A DNA stretch of 64,000 nucleotides from Rhodobacter sp. (GTDB taxonomy: Bacteria > Pseudomonadota > Alphaproteobacteria > Rhodobacterales > Rhodobacteraceae), in assembly GCA_027487575.1 (NCBI GenBank), contig JAIYDJ010000079.1, positions 25,754 to 89,753 of the forward strand, given 5' to 3'. The position numbers and the translations under genes are program-made. This document shows, piece by piece, positions 1 to 8,342 of this stretch; position 1 is the first letter of the stretch; every line of letters begins with the position of its first letter. The notes beneath the pieces were generated by a model. It saw only the letters and a list, made by a program, of their open reading frames with translations, did no database searches and had not been told where the DNA came from.

Positions 1-2
1 AG

Positions 3-1202
3 CGCATGACCCAAGGCCCGTTGCAGCGCACCAACGCCGCCACCATGCGGGCTGAAATGATGTCGGACGCGATCAAGCAGGAAAGCGAATTGGTGCAGGC
101 GCTTGGCATGACCGAAGCCGCCTTCGACCGCTGGCAGAAGGCCCGTGCAGCGGCGCTGGCACAGGGGATGGAGGCGGGCGACCTTGCCGGAAGCTTCAGT
201 TCGGTCTCAAAGACGTTCCGGATGTTCCTGCAGTCGGCAATGCTGGGTCTTGGTGCCTATCTTGTCCTGCAAGGCGAACTCAGCGCCGGTGCGATGATCG
301 CGGGCTCGATCCTGATGGGCCGCGCGCTTGCCCCCATCGAACAGGCCGTGGGACAGTGGGCCGTCGTGACCCGCGCGCAAGAGGGGCGCACACGGCTTGC
401 CGAACTGCTGACCCGCCAGCCGGTCGAGCCGCCACGCACGATGCTGCCCCGTCCCCGCGCAATCCTCGAGGCGCAGAATCTGACCGTGGTCCCGCCTGGC
501 GAATCACAGGCCGTCCTGCGCATGGTCAACTTCCGTCTGGAACCGGGTCAGGCGTTGGGCATCATCGGCCCCTCCGGTGCGGGCAAGTCGTCACTGGCCC
601 GTGCGATCATCGGCATCTGGCGTCCCGCAGGCGGCAAGGTCCGGCTCGACGGGGCCTCGCTTGACCAGTACGACCCGGATGTGCTGGGCAGCTACATCGG
701 CTATCTGCCGCAGCGCATCACCCTGTTCGAAGGCACCATCGCCGAAAACATCGCCCGGCTGCAGTCCGCCCCGGACCCCGCCAAGGTTGTCGCGGCGGCC
801 CAGAAGGCCGCAGCCCACGACATGATCATCAAGCTGCCCGACGGGTACGACACCCGGGTGGCGGCTTTGGGGGGGCGTCTTTCCGGCGGCCAGATCCAGC
901 GCATCGGTCTGGCCCGCGCCCTGTTCGACGATCCGGTCATTCTGGTGCTGGACGAACCGAACTCCAACCTCGACAACGACGGGTCGATCGCGCTGAACCT
1001 TGCGATCCGCGCCGCCAAGGCCGAAGGCAGGTCGGTGATCATCATGGCCCACCGGCCCGCCGCCATTCAGGAATGCGATACCCTTCTGGTACTGGAAGAC
1101 GGCACCCGCCGCGCCTTTGGTCCGCGTGATCAGGTCTTGCGCGACATGGTCAAGAACCATACCGACATCGTAAGGACCACCGGTCCCGGAGGTGTGACAT
1201 GA
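3..1202 (+). CDS. Type I secretion system permease/ATPase (PrtD type), 5' end cut by window
   Basis: This is the C-terminal ~400 residues of a fused membrane/ATPase subunit that powers type I export of RTX-type proteins across both membranes. The frame is open at the left edge, so the first ~170 residues lie outside the window; family members are usually 560-580 residues. The visible part has the last membrane segments (around residues 80-110), then an ABC domain with Walker A GPSGAGKSS, signature LSGGQIQR, Walker B VILVLDEP and the switch His in MAHRP. The stop overlaps the start of the HlyD-type adaptor gene by 4 bases, so the two are translated as a pair. Its substrate is not adjacent in the visible part; the RTX protein at 53.8-55.8 kb is one possible client. 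Confidence 0.93.
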   Translation, partial: RMTQGPLQRTNAATMRAEMMSDAIKQESELVQALGMTEAAFDRWQKARAAALAQGMEAGDLAGSFSSVSKTFRMFLQSAMLGLGAYLVLQGELSAGAMIAGSILMGRALAPIEQAVGQWAVVTRAQEGRTRLAELLTRQPVEPPRTMLPRPRAILEAQNLTVVPPGESQAVLRMVNFRLEPGQALGIIGPSGAGKSSLARAIIGIWRPAGGKVRLDGASLDQYDPDVLGSYIGYLPQRITLFEGTIAENIARLQSAPDPAKVVAAAQKAAAHDMIIKLPDGYDTRVAALGGRLSGGQIQRIGLARALFDDPVILVLDEPNSNLDNDGSIALNLAIRAAKAEGRSVIIMAHRPAAIQECDTLLVLEDGTRRAFGPRDQVLRDMVKNHTDIVRTTGPGGVT

Positions 1203-2590
1203 AGCCCGTCGAAGACGCCGTTGTGGTGGACGACAAGCCCAAGGCGGTCTTGCCGACCAGATCAGCCCCGGCCAGACCGCAGGCCGCGCCTGTTGCTCCC
1301 ACCGGCTGGTCGGCCGCACGCCCGCTGTGGATCGGCGGTCTGACAGTCCTGTGCCTTGTCGGCGGTTTCGGCGGCTGGGGCCTGTTCACCTCGATCAGCG
1401 GCGCGATCATCAGTTCCGGCCAGATCGAAGTCGAACAGAACCGGCAGGTGGTGCAGCATCTCGACGGCGGCATGGTGGCCGAGATCGCAGCGCAGGAAGG
1501 TCAGTCGGTGGCGGCGGGTGACCTTCTGCTGCGGCTGGACGGCAGCCTGCTGCATTCCGAACTGACCATCGTCGAAGGTCAGCTTTACGAGGTGCTGGCC
1601 CGCAGCGCCCGGCTTGAGGCGGAACGCGACGACGCCGAAACCGTGACGGTCCCGCCCGACCTGCTGGCCCTTGCCGAAGCCCGGCCCGACGTTGCCGACC
1701 AGATCGAAGGCCAGCGCCGCCTGTTCATCGCCCGCCGCGAAACCGTGGCCAAACAGACCGAACAGTTGCAGCGGCGGCTTGAACAGACGGCCGCGCAGAT
1801 CAAGGGCATCGACGCCCAACAGGCCTCGCTGGCCGAACAGCTTGCCCTGATCAATGACCAGACCGTGGATCAGCAATCCCTGCTGTCGCGCGGGCTTGCC
1901 CAGTCCAGCCGCGTGGTTGACCTTCAACGCGAAGCCGCCTCGCTGACCGGGGACATGGGCGAGTTGACAGCCAGCCGCGCGCAGGCCGAAGGCCGGGGCA
2001 CCGAGGTTGAAATCGAGATTCTCCGCCTCGCCGCCGCCCGCCGCGAAGAAGCCAACACCCAATTGCGCGAGCTTGGCCCGCAGGCGCTGGAGCTTGCCGA
2101 ACGCCGCCGCGCGCTGGTCGAACGCATCGCGCGCCTTGATATCCGCGCGCCGGTGTCGGGCATCGTTCTGGGCCTGACCGTCACCACCCCCCGCGCCGTA
2201 ATCCGCCCTGCCGATCCGGTGCTTTACATCGTGCCGCAGGACCGGCCGCTGGTGATCGCAACGCAGGTCCAGCCGATCCATGTCGACGAGGTCCGCGTCG
2301 GGCAGGCGGTGCGACTGGTCTTTTCGGCTTTCTCTGCCCGCACCACGCCCGAGGTCAGCGGCCATGTCGTTCTCGTCTCTGCCGACGCACTGGTCGATCA
2401 GCGCAGCCAGTCCACCTATTACCGCGCCGAAATCGTCTTGGACCCCGGAGAGCTCGAGAAACTCGGCGATGTTGTTCTGGTCCCCGGAATGCCGGTCGAA
2501 GCCTTCATCCAGACCGGCGCACGCACCCCGATGGCCTATCTGCTGAAACCCTTCACCGATTATTTCGAACGGGCGTTCAGGGAAAGTTGA
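1199..2590 (+). CDS. Type I secretion periplasmic adaptor, HlyD family
   Basis: Membrane fusion protein (463 aa) that bridges the inner-membrane ABC exporter and a TolC-type outer-membrane channel. It has a short cytoplasmic N terminus, one membrane anchor (about residues 40-62), a biotinyl-lipoyl-like segment with the typical QNRQVVQHLDGG stretch, a long alpha-helical hairpin rich in Glu/Gln/Leu (about 120-300), and a C-terminal beta domain with RAPVSG. Length and order of domains are normal for PrtE/HlyD. It follows the ABC subunit with a 4-base overlap. The matching outer-membrane channel is not in the window. Its function is clear from the family; the exported protein is unknown. Confidence 0.93.
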   Translation: MKPVEDAVVVDDKPKAVLPTRSAPARPQAAPVAPTGWSAARPLWIGGLTVLCLVGGFGGWGLFTSISGAIISSGQIEVEQNRQVVQHLDGGMVAEIAAQEGQSVAAGDLLLRLDGSLLHSELTIVEGQLYEVLARSARLEAERDDAETVTVPPDLLALAEARPDVADQIEGQRRLFIARRETVAKQTEQLQRRLEQTAAQIKGIDAQQASLAEQLALINDQTVDQQSLLSRGLAQSSRVVDLQREAASLTGDMGELTASRAQAEGRGTEVEIEILRLAAARREEANTQLRELGPQALELAERRRALVERIARLDIRAPVSGIVLGLTVTTPRAVIRPADPVLYIVPQDRPLVIATQVQPIHVDEVRVGQAVRLVFSAFSARTTPEVSGHVVLVSADALVDQRSQSTYYRAEIVLDPGELEKLGDVVLVPGMPVEAFIQTGARTPMAYLLKPFTDYFERAFRES

Positions 2591-2630
2591 GCCGTCTCGT
2601 GGCTGTTCCAAAGCTGGAACATGAGGGCGA

Positions 2631-2705
2631 GCGGGGACAGACTAACCGTGAGATTCGCAGCCATTGATGCTGCGAAACAGTGATCGACCGTCCGCCTGTC
2701 CCCGC
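2631..2705. repeat. Nested palindrome, REP-like intergenic element
   Basis: A perfect 10-base inverted repeat (GCGGGGACAG at 2631-2640, CTGTCCCCGC at 2696-2705) encloses a second perfect hairpin (TTCGCAGC at 2654-2661, GCTGCGAA at 2669-2676, 7-base loop). It fills the space between two convergent genes. There is no T-run, so it is not a standard terminator, although it could stop transcription in both directions. The GGGGACAG ends resemble those of REP palindromes mobilised by RAYT transposases; that link is from memory and unproven here. A smaller hairpin, GTTCCA/TGGAAC, lies just before it at 2605-2620. Confidence 0.6.
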
Positions 2706-2706
2706 C

Positions 2707-3696
2707 TCACCCCCCGCCGATCAGAACCCCCGCCGCGAACACCAGCGCGCCGCCCACAACCACCTGCAGGGCGGCCCGGAAGAATGGGGTTTCCATGAAC
2801 CGGTTCTGAATCCAGGCAATCGCCCACAACTCGATGAACACCACCACCATCGCGGTGACTGTCGCGGTCCAGAAGTCGGGGATCAGATAGGGCAGCGCAT
2901 GGCCCATACCGCCCAGCGTCGTCATCACGCCCGATGCCAGCCCCCGCTTCCACGGGCTGCCGCGCCCCGAAAGCACGCCATCGTCGTGCGCGGCCTCGGT
3001 GAACCCCATCGAAATCCCCGCCCCGACCGATGCGGCGGACCCGACCAGAAACGTGGTCCAGGTGTCCTGCGTGGCAAAGGCGGTGGCAAAGATCGGGGCC
3101 AGTGTCGACACCGACCCGTCCATCAGCCCCGCCAGCCCCGGCTGCACCCATGTCAGGATGAACTGCCGCCGCGCGTTGAAATCCTCGGCGCTGCGCGCGT
3201 CTTCGGGCAGATGCGCAGCCTCAAGCCCTTCGGCGTGCTTTTCATGCCCCGCCTCTGCCGCCGCCAGATCGCCCAAAAGCTTGCGGGTGTCGGCGTCGGT
3301 CGTCCGCGCTGCGGCCCGCAGGTAGAACGCCTGCGCCTGCGATTCCATCCCGCGCGCCTCGCCCCGGATCGTCTCAAGGCTCAGCGTCTTGGCCAGCCAG
3401 ACCGGGCGGCGGGCGTAGAACCCCGCCACATGTTCGCGCCGGATCAGGGGAATGACATCACCGAACCGCGCCTTGTGCAGCGCGATCAGGCGCTGGCGGT
3501 GGACATCTTCTTCGGACGCCATGCCATCGAACACGGCGGCCGTAGCGGCATAGTCGATGCGCAGGCGTTCGGCATAGCTGCGGTAAATCTGCGCATCATC
3601 CTCTTCGGACGAGATGGCAAGCGCCAGCACCTCCTGTTCGGACAGGTCTGCGAAACGGCGACGGTTGGACAGGCCTGGGATCACGGGAAGCTCCAT
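2707..3696 (-). CDS. mbfA: MbfA-like membrane-bound ferritin / VIT1 iron exporter
   Basis: Predicted 329-residue fusion of a ferritin-like di-iron domain (about residues 15-175) and a VIT1/CCC1-type membrane domain (about 180-329). The N-terminal half carries the paired E...ExxH-like helices (SSEEDDAQIY, ASEEDVHRQR, MESQAQAFY, AAEAGHEKH). The C-terminal half has four or five hydrophobic segments. Characterised MbfA proteins in Agrobacterium and Bradyrhizobium export iron and protect against iron and peroxide stress. The ATG at 3694-3696 is chosen because it starts right at the ferritin domain; a longer open frame upstream runs through the regulatory region and is unlikely. A palindrome just upstream of the start suggests iron control by Irr. 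Confidence 0.88.
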   Translation of the reverse strand: MELPVIPGLSNRRRFADLSEQEVLALAISSEEDDAQIYRSYAERLRIDYAATAAVFDGMASEEDVHRQRLIALHKARFGDVIPLIRREHVAGFYARRPVWLAKTLSLETIRGEARGMESQAQAFYLRAAARTTDADTRKLLGDLAAAEAGHEKHAEGLEAAHLPEDARSAEDFNARRQFILTWVQPGLAGLMDGSVSTLAPIFATAFATQDTWTTFLVGSAASVGAGISMGFTEAAHDDGVLSGRGSPWKRGLASGVMTTLGGMGHALPYLIPDFWTATVTAMVVVFIELWAIAWIQNRFMETPFFRAALQVVVGGALVFAAGVLIGGG

Positions 3697-3701
3697 GAAT
3701 C

Positions 3702-3714
3702 TGGAATGATTCCA
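3702..3714 (-). promoter_or_regulatory. Irr-box-like palindrome in front of mbfA
   Basis: TGGAAT-N-ATTCCA is a perfect palindrome 6-18 bases upstream of the mbfA start codon. It resembles the Irr/ICE iron-control element (TTAGAA..TTCTAA type) that represses mbfA in rhizobia, with one base changed in each half. The position overlapping the ribosome-binding region fits a repressor. The assignment is by similarity and gene context only. Confidence 0.5.
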
Positions 3715-3748
3715 ATGTAGCGGGCTGATCGGCAGCGGCAATGACCAA

Positions 3749-3770
3749 AATTGAACTGTATAGTTCAATT
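3749..3770. promoter_or_regulatory. Operator 1 for adjacent TetR-type repressor
   Basis: Perfect inverted repeat AATTGAAC-N6-GTTCAATT. The same sequence occurs again 53 bp downstream (centre to centre), about five helical turns away. It lies directly upstream of the -35 element of a promoter that reads toward the small secreted protein and the TetR gene. Operators of this size and symmetry are typical for TetR dimers. Confidence 0.7.
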
Positions 3771-3775
3771 TGTCC

Positions 3776-3804
3776 TTGAAACTTGAGGCAACACGACACA
3801 TAAT
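3776..3804 (+). promoter_or_regulatory. Sigma-70 type promoter between the two operators
   Basis: TTGAAA (3776-3781), a 17-base spacer and CATAAT (3799-3804) give a near-consensus housekeeping promoter. Operator 1 ends five bases before the -35 box and operator 2 overlaps the -10 box, the classic layout for tight repression. Confidence 0.65.
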
Positions 3805-3823
3805 TGAACTCGATGGTTCAGTT
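3802..3823. promoter_or_regulatory. Operator 2 for adjacent TetR-type repressor
   Basis: AATTGAAC-N6-GTTCAGTT, differing from operator 1 by one base in the right arm. It overlaps the -10 element and the expected transcription start, so a bound repressor would block RNA polymerase. Confidence 0.7.
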
Positions 3824-3835
3824 ATGGAGACCGCC

Positions 3836-4015
3836 ATGATCCGCTTCCTGCCCCTGATGCTTGCCGTGACCTTGACAGCTACGCCCGGCCTTGCTGCCGG
3901 ATTCATGTTCGATCTGCCGCAACTGACGTTCCCCGCGCCTTCGGAACCGGTAACCCAATCAACTTCGGGTTCCGCGCAGGCAACCCTGCCGCAATCAGCC
4001 GCCACGCAGGACTGA
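3836..4015 (+). CDS. Small secreted protein, 59 aa, unknown function
   Basis: Short protein with a signal peptide (residues 1-21, MIRFLPLMLAVTL..., cleavage near GLAA) followed by a 38-residue tail rich in Pro, Ser, Thr and Gln and without cysteines. The ATG at 3836 is preferred because GGAGA lies 5-6 bases before it; an in-frame ATG at 3824 overlaps operator 2. It is the first gene behind the operator-flanked promoter and precedes the TetR gene by about 55 bases, so both are probably cotranscribed. I do not recognise the family. A role in the envelope, reported through the TetR protein, is only a guess. Confidence 0.65.
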   Translation: MIRFLPLMLAVTLTATPGLAAGFMFDLPQLTFPAPSEPVTQSTSGSAQATLPQSAATQD

Positions 4016-4071
4016 CCGCACCTTGCGGCGGGTCCCCCCGTGCGTCTATGCTCGACCGGGGGGAAATGCCG

Positions 4072-4692
4072 ATGACCATTGCAGCGCCGACCATTCGACG
4101 CGGACGCAAGTTCGATCAGGTGATCGACGGGGCACGGACGATTTTCCTGCGCGACGGGTTCGAACGCGCTTCGGTCGATGACATCGCCCGCGAAGCCGGC
4201 GTTTCCAAGGCCACCCTTTACAGCTATTTTCCCGACAAGCGTCTGCTGTTCATGGAAATTGCCAAGTCCGAATGCCGCCGCGTCGCGGACGAGGCGGAAG
4301 CTTTGATCCACGATACCGCTCCGGTGGCGCAGGTGTTGCACCTTGCGGCCGAACGGATCGTCGGGTTCATGATGTCCGATTTCGGTGCGCGGATGTTCCG
4401 GGTCGCCGTAGCGGAGTCCGAGAATTTCCCGGCGATGGCGCATGATTTCTACCACTCCGGCCCGCTGATGATCCGGCAAAGGCTTTCGACATATCTGCGC
4501 AAGGCGGTGGACCGGGGCGAACTTGCGATCGACGACATCCCCTTGGCCGCCGACCAGTTCGCGCAGTTGTGCAAGGCCGACATTCAGGACAGGCTGATCT
4601 TCGGCAGTTCGCCATGCTGCGAAGCGCGCGACCTGACCCGCACCATCGACGGGGCCGTAGCGATGTTTCTGGCCCGCTACGGCGTGACATAG
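4072..4692 (+). CDS. TetR/AcrR family transcriptional repressor
   Basis: About 206 residues. The N-terminal helix-turn-helix is clear (FDQVIDGARTIFLRDGFE, then ASVDDIAREAGVSKATLYSYF), followed by an all-helical ligand-binding domain of AcrR type. The ATG at 4072 is preferred since GGGGGGA sits 8-14 bases upstream; ATGs at 4066 and 4048 are also in frame. It most likely binds the two AATTGAAC-N6-GTTCAATT operators upstream and so represses itself and the small secreted protein. The ligand is unknown. Its 3' end overlaps the convergent glycosyltransferase gene by 16 bases. Confidence 0.9.
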   Translation: MTIAAPTIRRGRKFDQVIDGARTIFLRDGFERASVDDIAREAGVSKATLYSYFPDKRLLFMEIAKSECRRVADEAEALIHDTAPVAQVLHLAAERIVGFMMSDFGARMFRVAVAESENFPAMAHDFYHSGPLMIRQRLSTYLRKAVDRGELAIDDIPLAADQFAQLCKADIQDRLIFGSSPCCEARDLTRTIDGAVAMFLARYGVT

Positions 4693-6281
4693 ACCAGCAG
4701 GGACAACGGCTTGCCGTTGCCGATGTTCATCCCGTCAATCCGGGTTACGGGTTCTGCGCCGGGGGCAGCGGCCTGCACCGCCGCCGCGTCCGCCACCGGA
4801 ACCGCAATCACCTGGCATTCCGCCGCCCCAAACCCCGCCACGGCGCCCGGCACATCGACAAACCGGACCCGGTTCTGCGTCAGGAAGATCACCGACGGCT
4901 CGGCATAGCCTGCGACCAGCACGCCGCAGCCCGGATGATCCGCCACCACCCGCGCCAGCGGCACGGCCGGCCACAGCGGCGCAAACCGGGCAAGGCTGGA
5001 AAACACCCCGACCGACAGCGCAAGCCCCCCCGCCGTCAGGCCCAGCGCCAGCACCCCCATCCTCCCCCGCGCATAGGCCCACAGGATCACTGACACCGCG
5101 CAGGCCAGCCCCGCCGCTCCGATCCACAAGGTCACCGGAAGGGCAAACCCCTGATCCACCGCCGCAATCGCCAACCCGGCCAACACGACAAACGGCATCA
5201 CCCCAGGCAGTCCGGCAATCCAGACGCGGGGCCGGTCCACGGTCATCGCCCAGGCCGCCATCAGCGCCAACGCGGGATAGGCCGGCAGCACGTAATGGAC
5301 CAGTTTGGTCGCCGTCAGTTCGAACACGATCCACACCGGCAGCGCCCAGATCAGCGCAAACTGCACCAGCGGAACCCGCCTTCCGCGCCACAGCGCGGGA
5401 ATGCCTGCCGCCAGCAGCATCGCCCCCGGCCAGAACGTGGCCCAGACCAGCGCCAGATAGGTGCCCGGCGGCGCGCCGTGATTCTCTTGCCCCTGCGCGA
5501 CCTTGGCCAGCATGTCTGCCCCGACCGAAGCCTGCCAGAACGCCCCGTCCGACCGCAGGGTGATCGCGACGAACCACGGGGCTACCAGTGCCGCCAACAG
5601 CAGAAAACCCGGCACCGGCCGCAAGGCCCGCACCAGCACCAGATCGCGCCGCACCACACTCAGGCCCGCAACCGTGAAGACGGCCACCATCGGCCCGATC
5701 GGCCCCTTGATCAGGATCGACGCCGCCTGCGCCACCCAGAATGCCATCGCCAGCCCGAACGCCAGTTCGGCCCGCTGTGCCCGCCCCCCCGGCAGCCACA
5801 GCCGGGCCAGAACATACTGCCCCGCCATGATCGCCGCCAGCAGTGCCGCATCGGTCTTGGCCAGCCGCGCCTCGCCGCCCAGCAGCAGGCAGACCCCCAG
5901 CATGACCGCCGCCAGCAGCGACGGCCCCGCAGGCAGCACCAGCCGCGCCGTGGCATGGGTGAACCCCACCGCCACCAGCGCACCCAGCAGCGACACCAGC
6001 CGATACGCCCAGATTTCGGAACCGGCCCCCGTCACAGCCGCCGCGACCGCTTGCAGCCAGTAGATGCCAACGGGCTTCTTGTGCCGCGCCTCATCGCCCA
6101 GCCTTATGTCGATCCAGTCGCCGGACTCCAGCATCTGGGCCGAGGCCTGAGCAAACCGCGCCTCGTCGCGGTCCACGGGCGGCAGGGTGAAAAAGCCGGG
6201 CATCGCCACCAGCAGCGTCAACGCCAGCGCAAGCCAAAGGCCGGGCAGCCGCAGAAGCAAGGTGTCGATGCGTCCGATCAT
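4677..6281 (-). CDS. Glycosyltransferase family 39 (ArnT/PMT-like) membrane protein
   Basis: Integral membrane protein of 534 residues with about a dozen hydrophobic segments. After the first membrane helix it has PPVDRDEARFAQ, the Asp-Glu loop motif of GT-C enzymes such as ArnT, which move a sugar from a polyprenyl-phosphate carrier to lipid A or protein in the periplasm. Next comes HKKPVGIYWLQA, also typical of the family. The last ~80 residues form a small soluble domain. No partner genes for aminoarabinose synthesis are nearby, so the sugar and acceptor are unknown. It converges on the TetR gene. Confidence 0.85.
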   Translation of the reverse strand: MIGRIDTLLLRLPGLWLALALTLLVAMPGFFTLPPVDRDEARFAQASAQMLESGDWIDIRLGDEARHKKPVGIYWLQAVAAAVTGAGSEIWAYRLVSLLGALVAVGFTHATARLVLPAGPSLLAAVMLGVCLLLGGEARLAKTDAALLAAIMAGQYVLARLWLPGGRAQRAELAFGLAMAFWVAQAASILIKGPIGPMVAVFTVAGLSVVRRDLVLVRALRPVPGFLLLAALVAPWFVAITLRSDGAFWQASVGADMLAKVAQGQENHGAPPGTYLALVWATFWPGAMLLAAGIPALWRGRRVPLVQFALIWALPVWIVFELTATKLVHYVLPAYPALALMAAWAMTVDRPRVWIAGLPGVMPFVVLAGLAIAAVDQGFALPVTLWIGAAGLACAVSVILWAYARGRMGVLALGLTAGGLALSVGVFSSLARFAPLWPAVPLARVVADHPGCGVLVAGYAEPSVIFLTQNRVRFVDVPGAVAGFGAAECQVIAVPVADAAAVQAAAPGAEPVTRIDGMNIGNGKPLSLLVYVTP

Positions 6282-6335
6282 GCGAAGCCCTTTGTTCAGG
6301 GCGATATAGGGGGAAACGACCGGAAAAGAAACCGG

Positions 6336-7013
6336 TCAGCCGCCGATCAGGGACGGATGCAACCGCACCACGGTTTCGGCGCCCTCACCATGCAACGTGA
6401 ACCGGTCGGCGCGGGCTTTCAGAAGGCCCCGCCAATTGGTCGCCCCGTGATCCGCAGGCTTTTCCAGCTTGCTCATCCGTGACCCAAGGCTGCACAATGC
6501 AATCTGCCCTGCCGCGCCATGGTCCTTGATGGTGGTTCGGATCAGACAATCCAGCTTGTCCAGTTTCGGCTGCACCGGCTTCTGCATCACCGGTTCCACT
6601 CGCAGGAATTCCGAGCAGGCCTGTGCGAAGGCCATCGACGCATGCGCCCCGCCGATGCCCACCACCAGATGCCCCAATTCGCGCAGCCGCACCGCCAAAG
6701 GTGCGAAATCGCTGTCGTTCGAAGCAAGGACAAACACCCGCGCCCGCCCGGCCAGCGCATACTCCATCGCGTCGATCACCAACCGGATGTCGGTGTGGTT
6801 CTTGCCTGACTTCGACGCTGCATGCTGGGCGGCAAAGCGCAGATCGCAACCCCAATCCCCTGCCCTCGTCATGTCGCCGTAGACCCGGCACAGCGCGACG
6901 CCTCCAAGGCTTGCGGCCTTGCCAAGGATGCTGACGGCATGATCGTGGCTCAGGTTGTCGCCATCGACAAAGACGGCGACAGGGTCAGCACGTTTCGGAA
7001 CATCTAGGAACAT
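6336..7013 (-). CDS. NYN domain RNase-like protein with C-terminal OST-HTH/LOTUS-like domain
   Basis: A 225-residue protein. The N-terminal NYN (PIN-like) nuclease domain shows the acidic metal-binding positions in VFVDGDNLSH, VIDAMEYAL and ASNDSDFAPL. The C-terminal ~85 residues look like an OST-HTH/LOTUS RNA-binding domain (LIRTTIKDH..., LGSRMSKL). NYN proteins of this build are thought to cleave or bind RNA, but bacterial members are little studied. It lies alone between the GT39 gene and folC on the same strand. The catalytic carboxylates are all present, so it should be active. Confidence 0.8.
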   Translation of the reverse strand: MFLDVPKRADPVAVFVDGDNLSHDHAVSILGKAASLGGVALCRVYGDMTRAGDWGCDLRFAAQHAASKSGKNHTDIRLVIDAMEYALAGRARVFVLASNDSDFAPLAVRLRELGHLVVGIGGAHASMAFAQACSEFLRVEPVMQKPVQPKLDKLDCLIRTTIKDHGAAGQIALCSLGSRMSKLEKPADHGATNWRGLLKARADRFTLHGEGAETVVRLHPSLIGG

Positions 7014-7076
7014 GCCGCCTCGCCGTCAGATCTACTGGCAAGACCTTGCGCGCGGAATGCGGCGAAACTGCGGAAC

Positions 7077-8342
7077 CTAACCGTTCTCGCGCAAAACGGC
7101 ACCGGCGAGGTAAAGCGACCCGCAGATCAGCACCCTCGCCTCGGGCGACCGGGCGGCAATTTCGGCCAGCGCCTCGGCGACCGACCCCGCCGTCGCGGCC
7201 TCCAGCCCTGCTGACAGCGCCGCATCGCGGGTCGTTTCGGCAGGCAGGGTGTTCTTTTCGCCCGGAATCGTCACTGCATGCAGCCGCACCGCATGCCCGG
7301 CCAGCGGCGCCATGTAGCCGCGCACGTCCTTGGTGTTCAGCATCCCGCAGATCAGGTACGTCTCACGCGCGGGCATCGCCGCAAGCGTCGCCGCAATCGC
7401 CGCCCCGCCTGCCGGGTTATGCCCACCGTCAAGCCACAGCTCGACCTTCGGGGCCAGATCGATCAGCGGCCCGACCCGAAGCCGCTGCATCCGCGCCGGC
7501 CAGTAGGCGCGCGTCACCGCCGCCTCGCAGGCCGCCTCGTCCATCCCCAGGTGGCGCAACGCGGCCAGTGCCGCACCGGCATTGTCGATCTGGTGCGGAC
7601 CGGGCAGGTTGGGCAGCGGCAGGTCCAGCAGCCCGTTTTCATCCTGAAACACCAGACGCCCCCGGTCGGAAAAGGCATGCCAGTGCTGGCCGTGGCACAG
7701 CAACGGCACCCCCAGCCGCGCCGCCCGCGCCTCGATCACCGCCAACCCGTCGGGGTGCTGCGGACCGACGACGCAGGGCACCCCGCGTTTCATGATCCCG
7801 GCCTTTTCACCCGCGATCTCGGGCAGCGTCTCGCCCAGAAACTGCTGGTGGTCCAGAGACACCGGCGTGATGATCGTCAGGCGCGGCACCTCGATGACGT
7901 TGGTTGCATCCAGACGCCCGCCCAACCCCACCTCCAGCAGGGTCCAGTCGGCAGGCACCCGCGCGAAGGCCAGCAAGGCGGCACAGGTGGTGATCTCAAA
8001 GAAGGTGATCTCGTCCGGTCCGTTGGCGCGCACGCATTCGTCCAGCAAATCCGTCAGCGCCGGTTCCGAAATCAGATCCCCGGCCAGACGGATGCGTTCG
8101 TGAAACCGCGCCAGATGCGGCGAGGTGTAGGCATGCACCGCCGCACCCGCGGCCTCCAACCCCGCGCGGATCATCGCCTGCGTCGAACCCTTGCCGTTGG
8201 TCCCTGCGATGTGGATCACCGGGGGCAAACGCTGTTGCGGGTTGCCAAGCGCCGTCAGCAGCCGGTGCACCCGGTCCAGCGTCAGGTCGATGACCTTGGG
8301 GTGCAAGGTCATCATCCGGTCCAGAACGGCGTCCGATGTCAT
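7077..8342 (-). CDS. folC: Bifunctional folylpolyglutamate synthase / dihydrofolate synthase
   Basis: Cytosolic ATP-dependent ligase (421 aa) that adds glutamate to dihydropteroate and to folates. It has the P-loop [11 protein letters not shown], the Mur-ligase-like [12 protein letters not shown] segment and LDGGHNPAG in the C-terminal domain. Length is normal. The start codon overlaps the accD stop (ATGA), so both belong to one operon, a pairing common in alphaproteobacteria. No anomalies are visible. Confidence 0.96.
   Translation of the reverse strand: MTSDAVLDRMMTLHPKVIDLTLDRVHRLLTALGNPQQRLPPVIHIAGTNGKGSTQAMIRAGLEAAGAAVHAYTSPHLARFHERIRLAGDLISEPALTDLLDECVRANGPDEITFFEITTCAALLAFARVPADWTLLEVGLGGRLDATNVIEVPRLTIITPVSLDHQQFLGETLPEIAGEKAGIMKRGVPCVVGPQHPDGLAVIEARAARLGVPLLCHGQHWHAFSDRGRLVFQDENGLLDLPLPNLPGPHQIDNAGAALAALRHLGMDEAACEAAVTRAYWPARMQRLRVGPLIDLAPKVELWLDGGHNPAGGAAIAATLAAMPARETYLICGMLNTKDVRGYMAPLAGHAVRLHAVTIPGEKNTLPAETTRDAALSAGLEAATAGSVAEALAEIAARSPEARVLICGSLYLAGAVLRENG

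Noticed and set aside
1262..2611. 449-codon minus-strand frame opposite the HlyD-type gene
   Set aside because: Mirror of a well-defined gene, low-complexity translation, no start signals.
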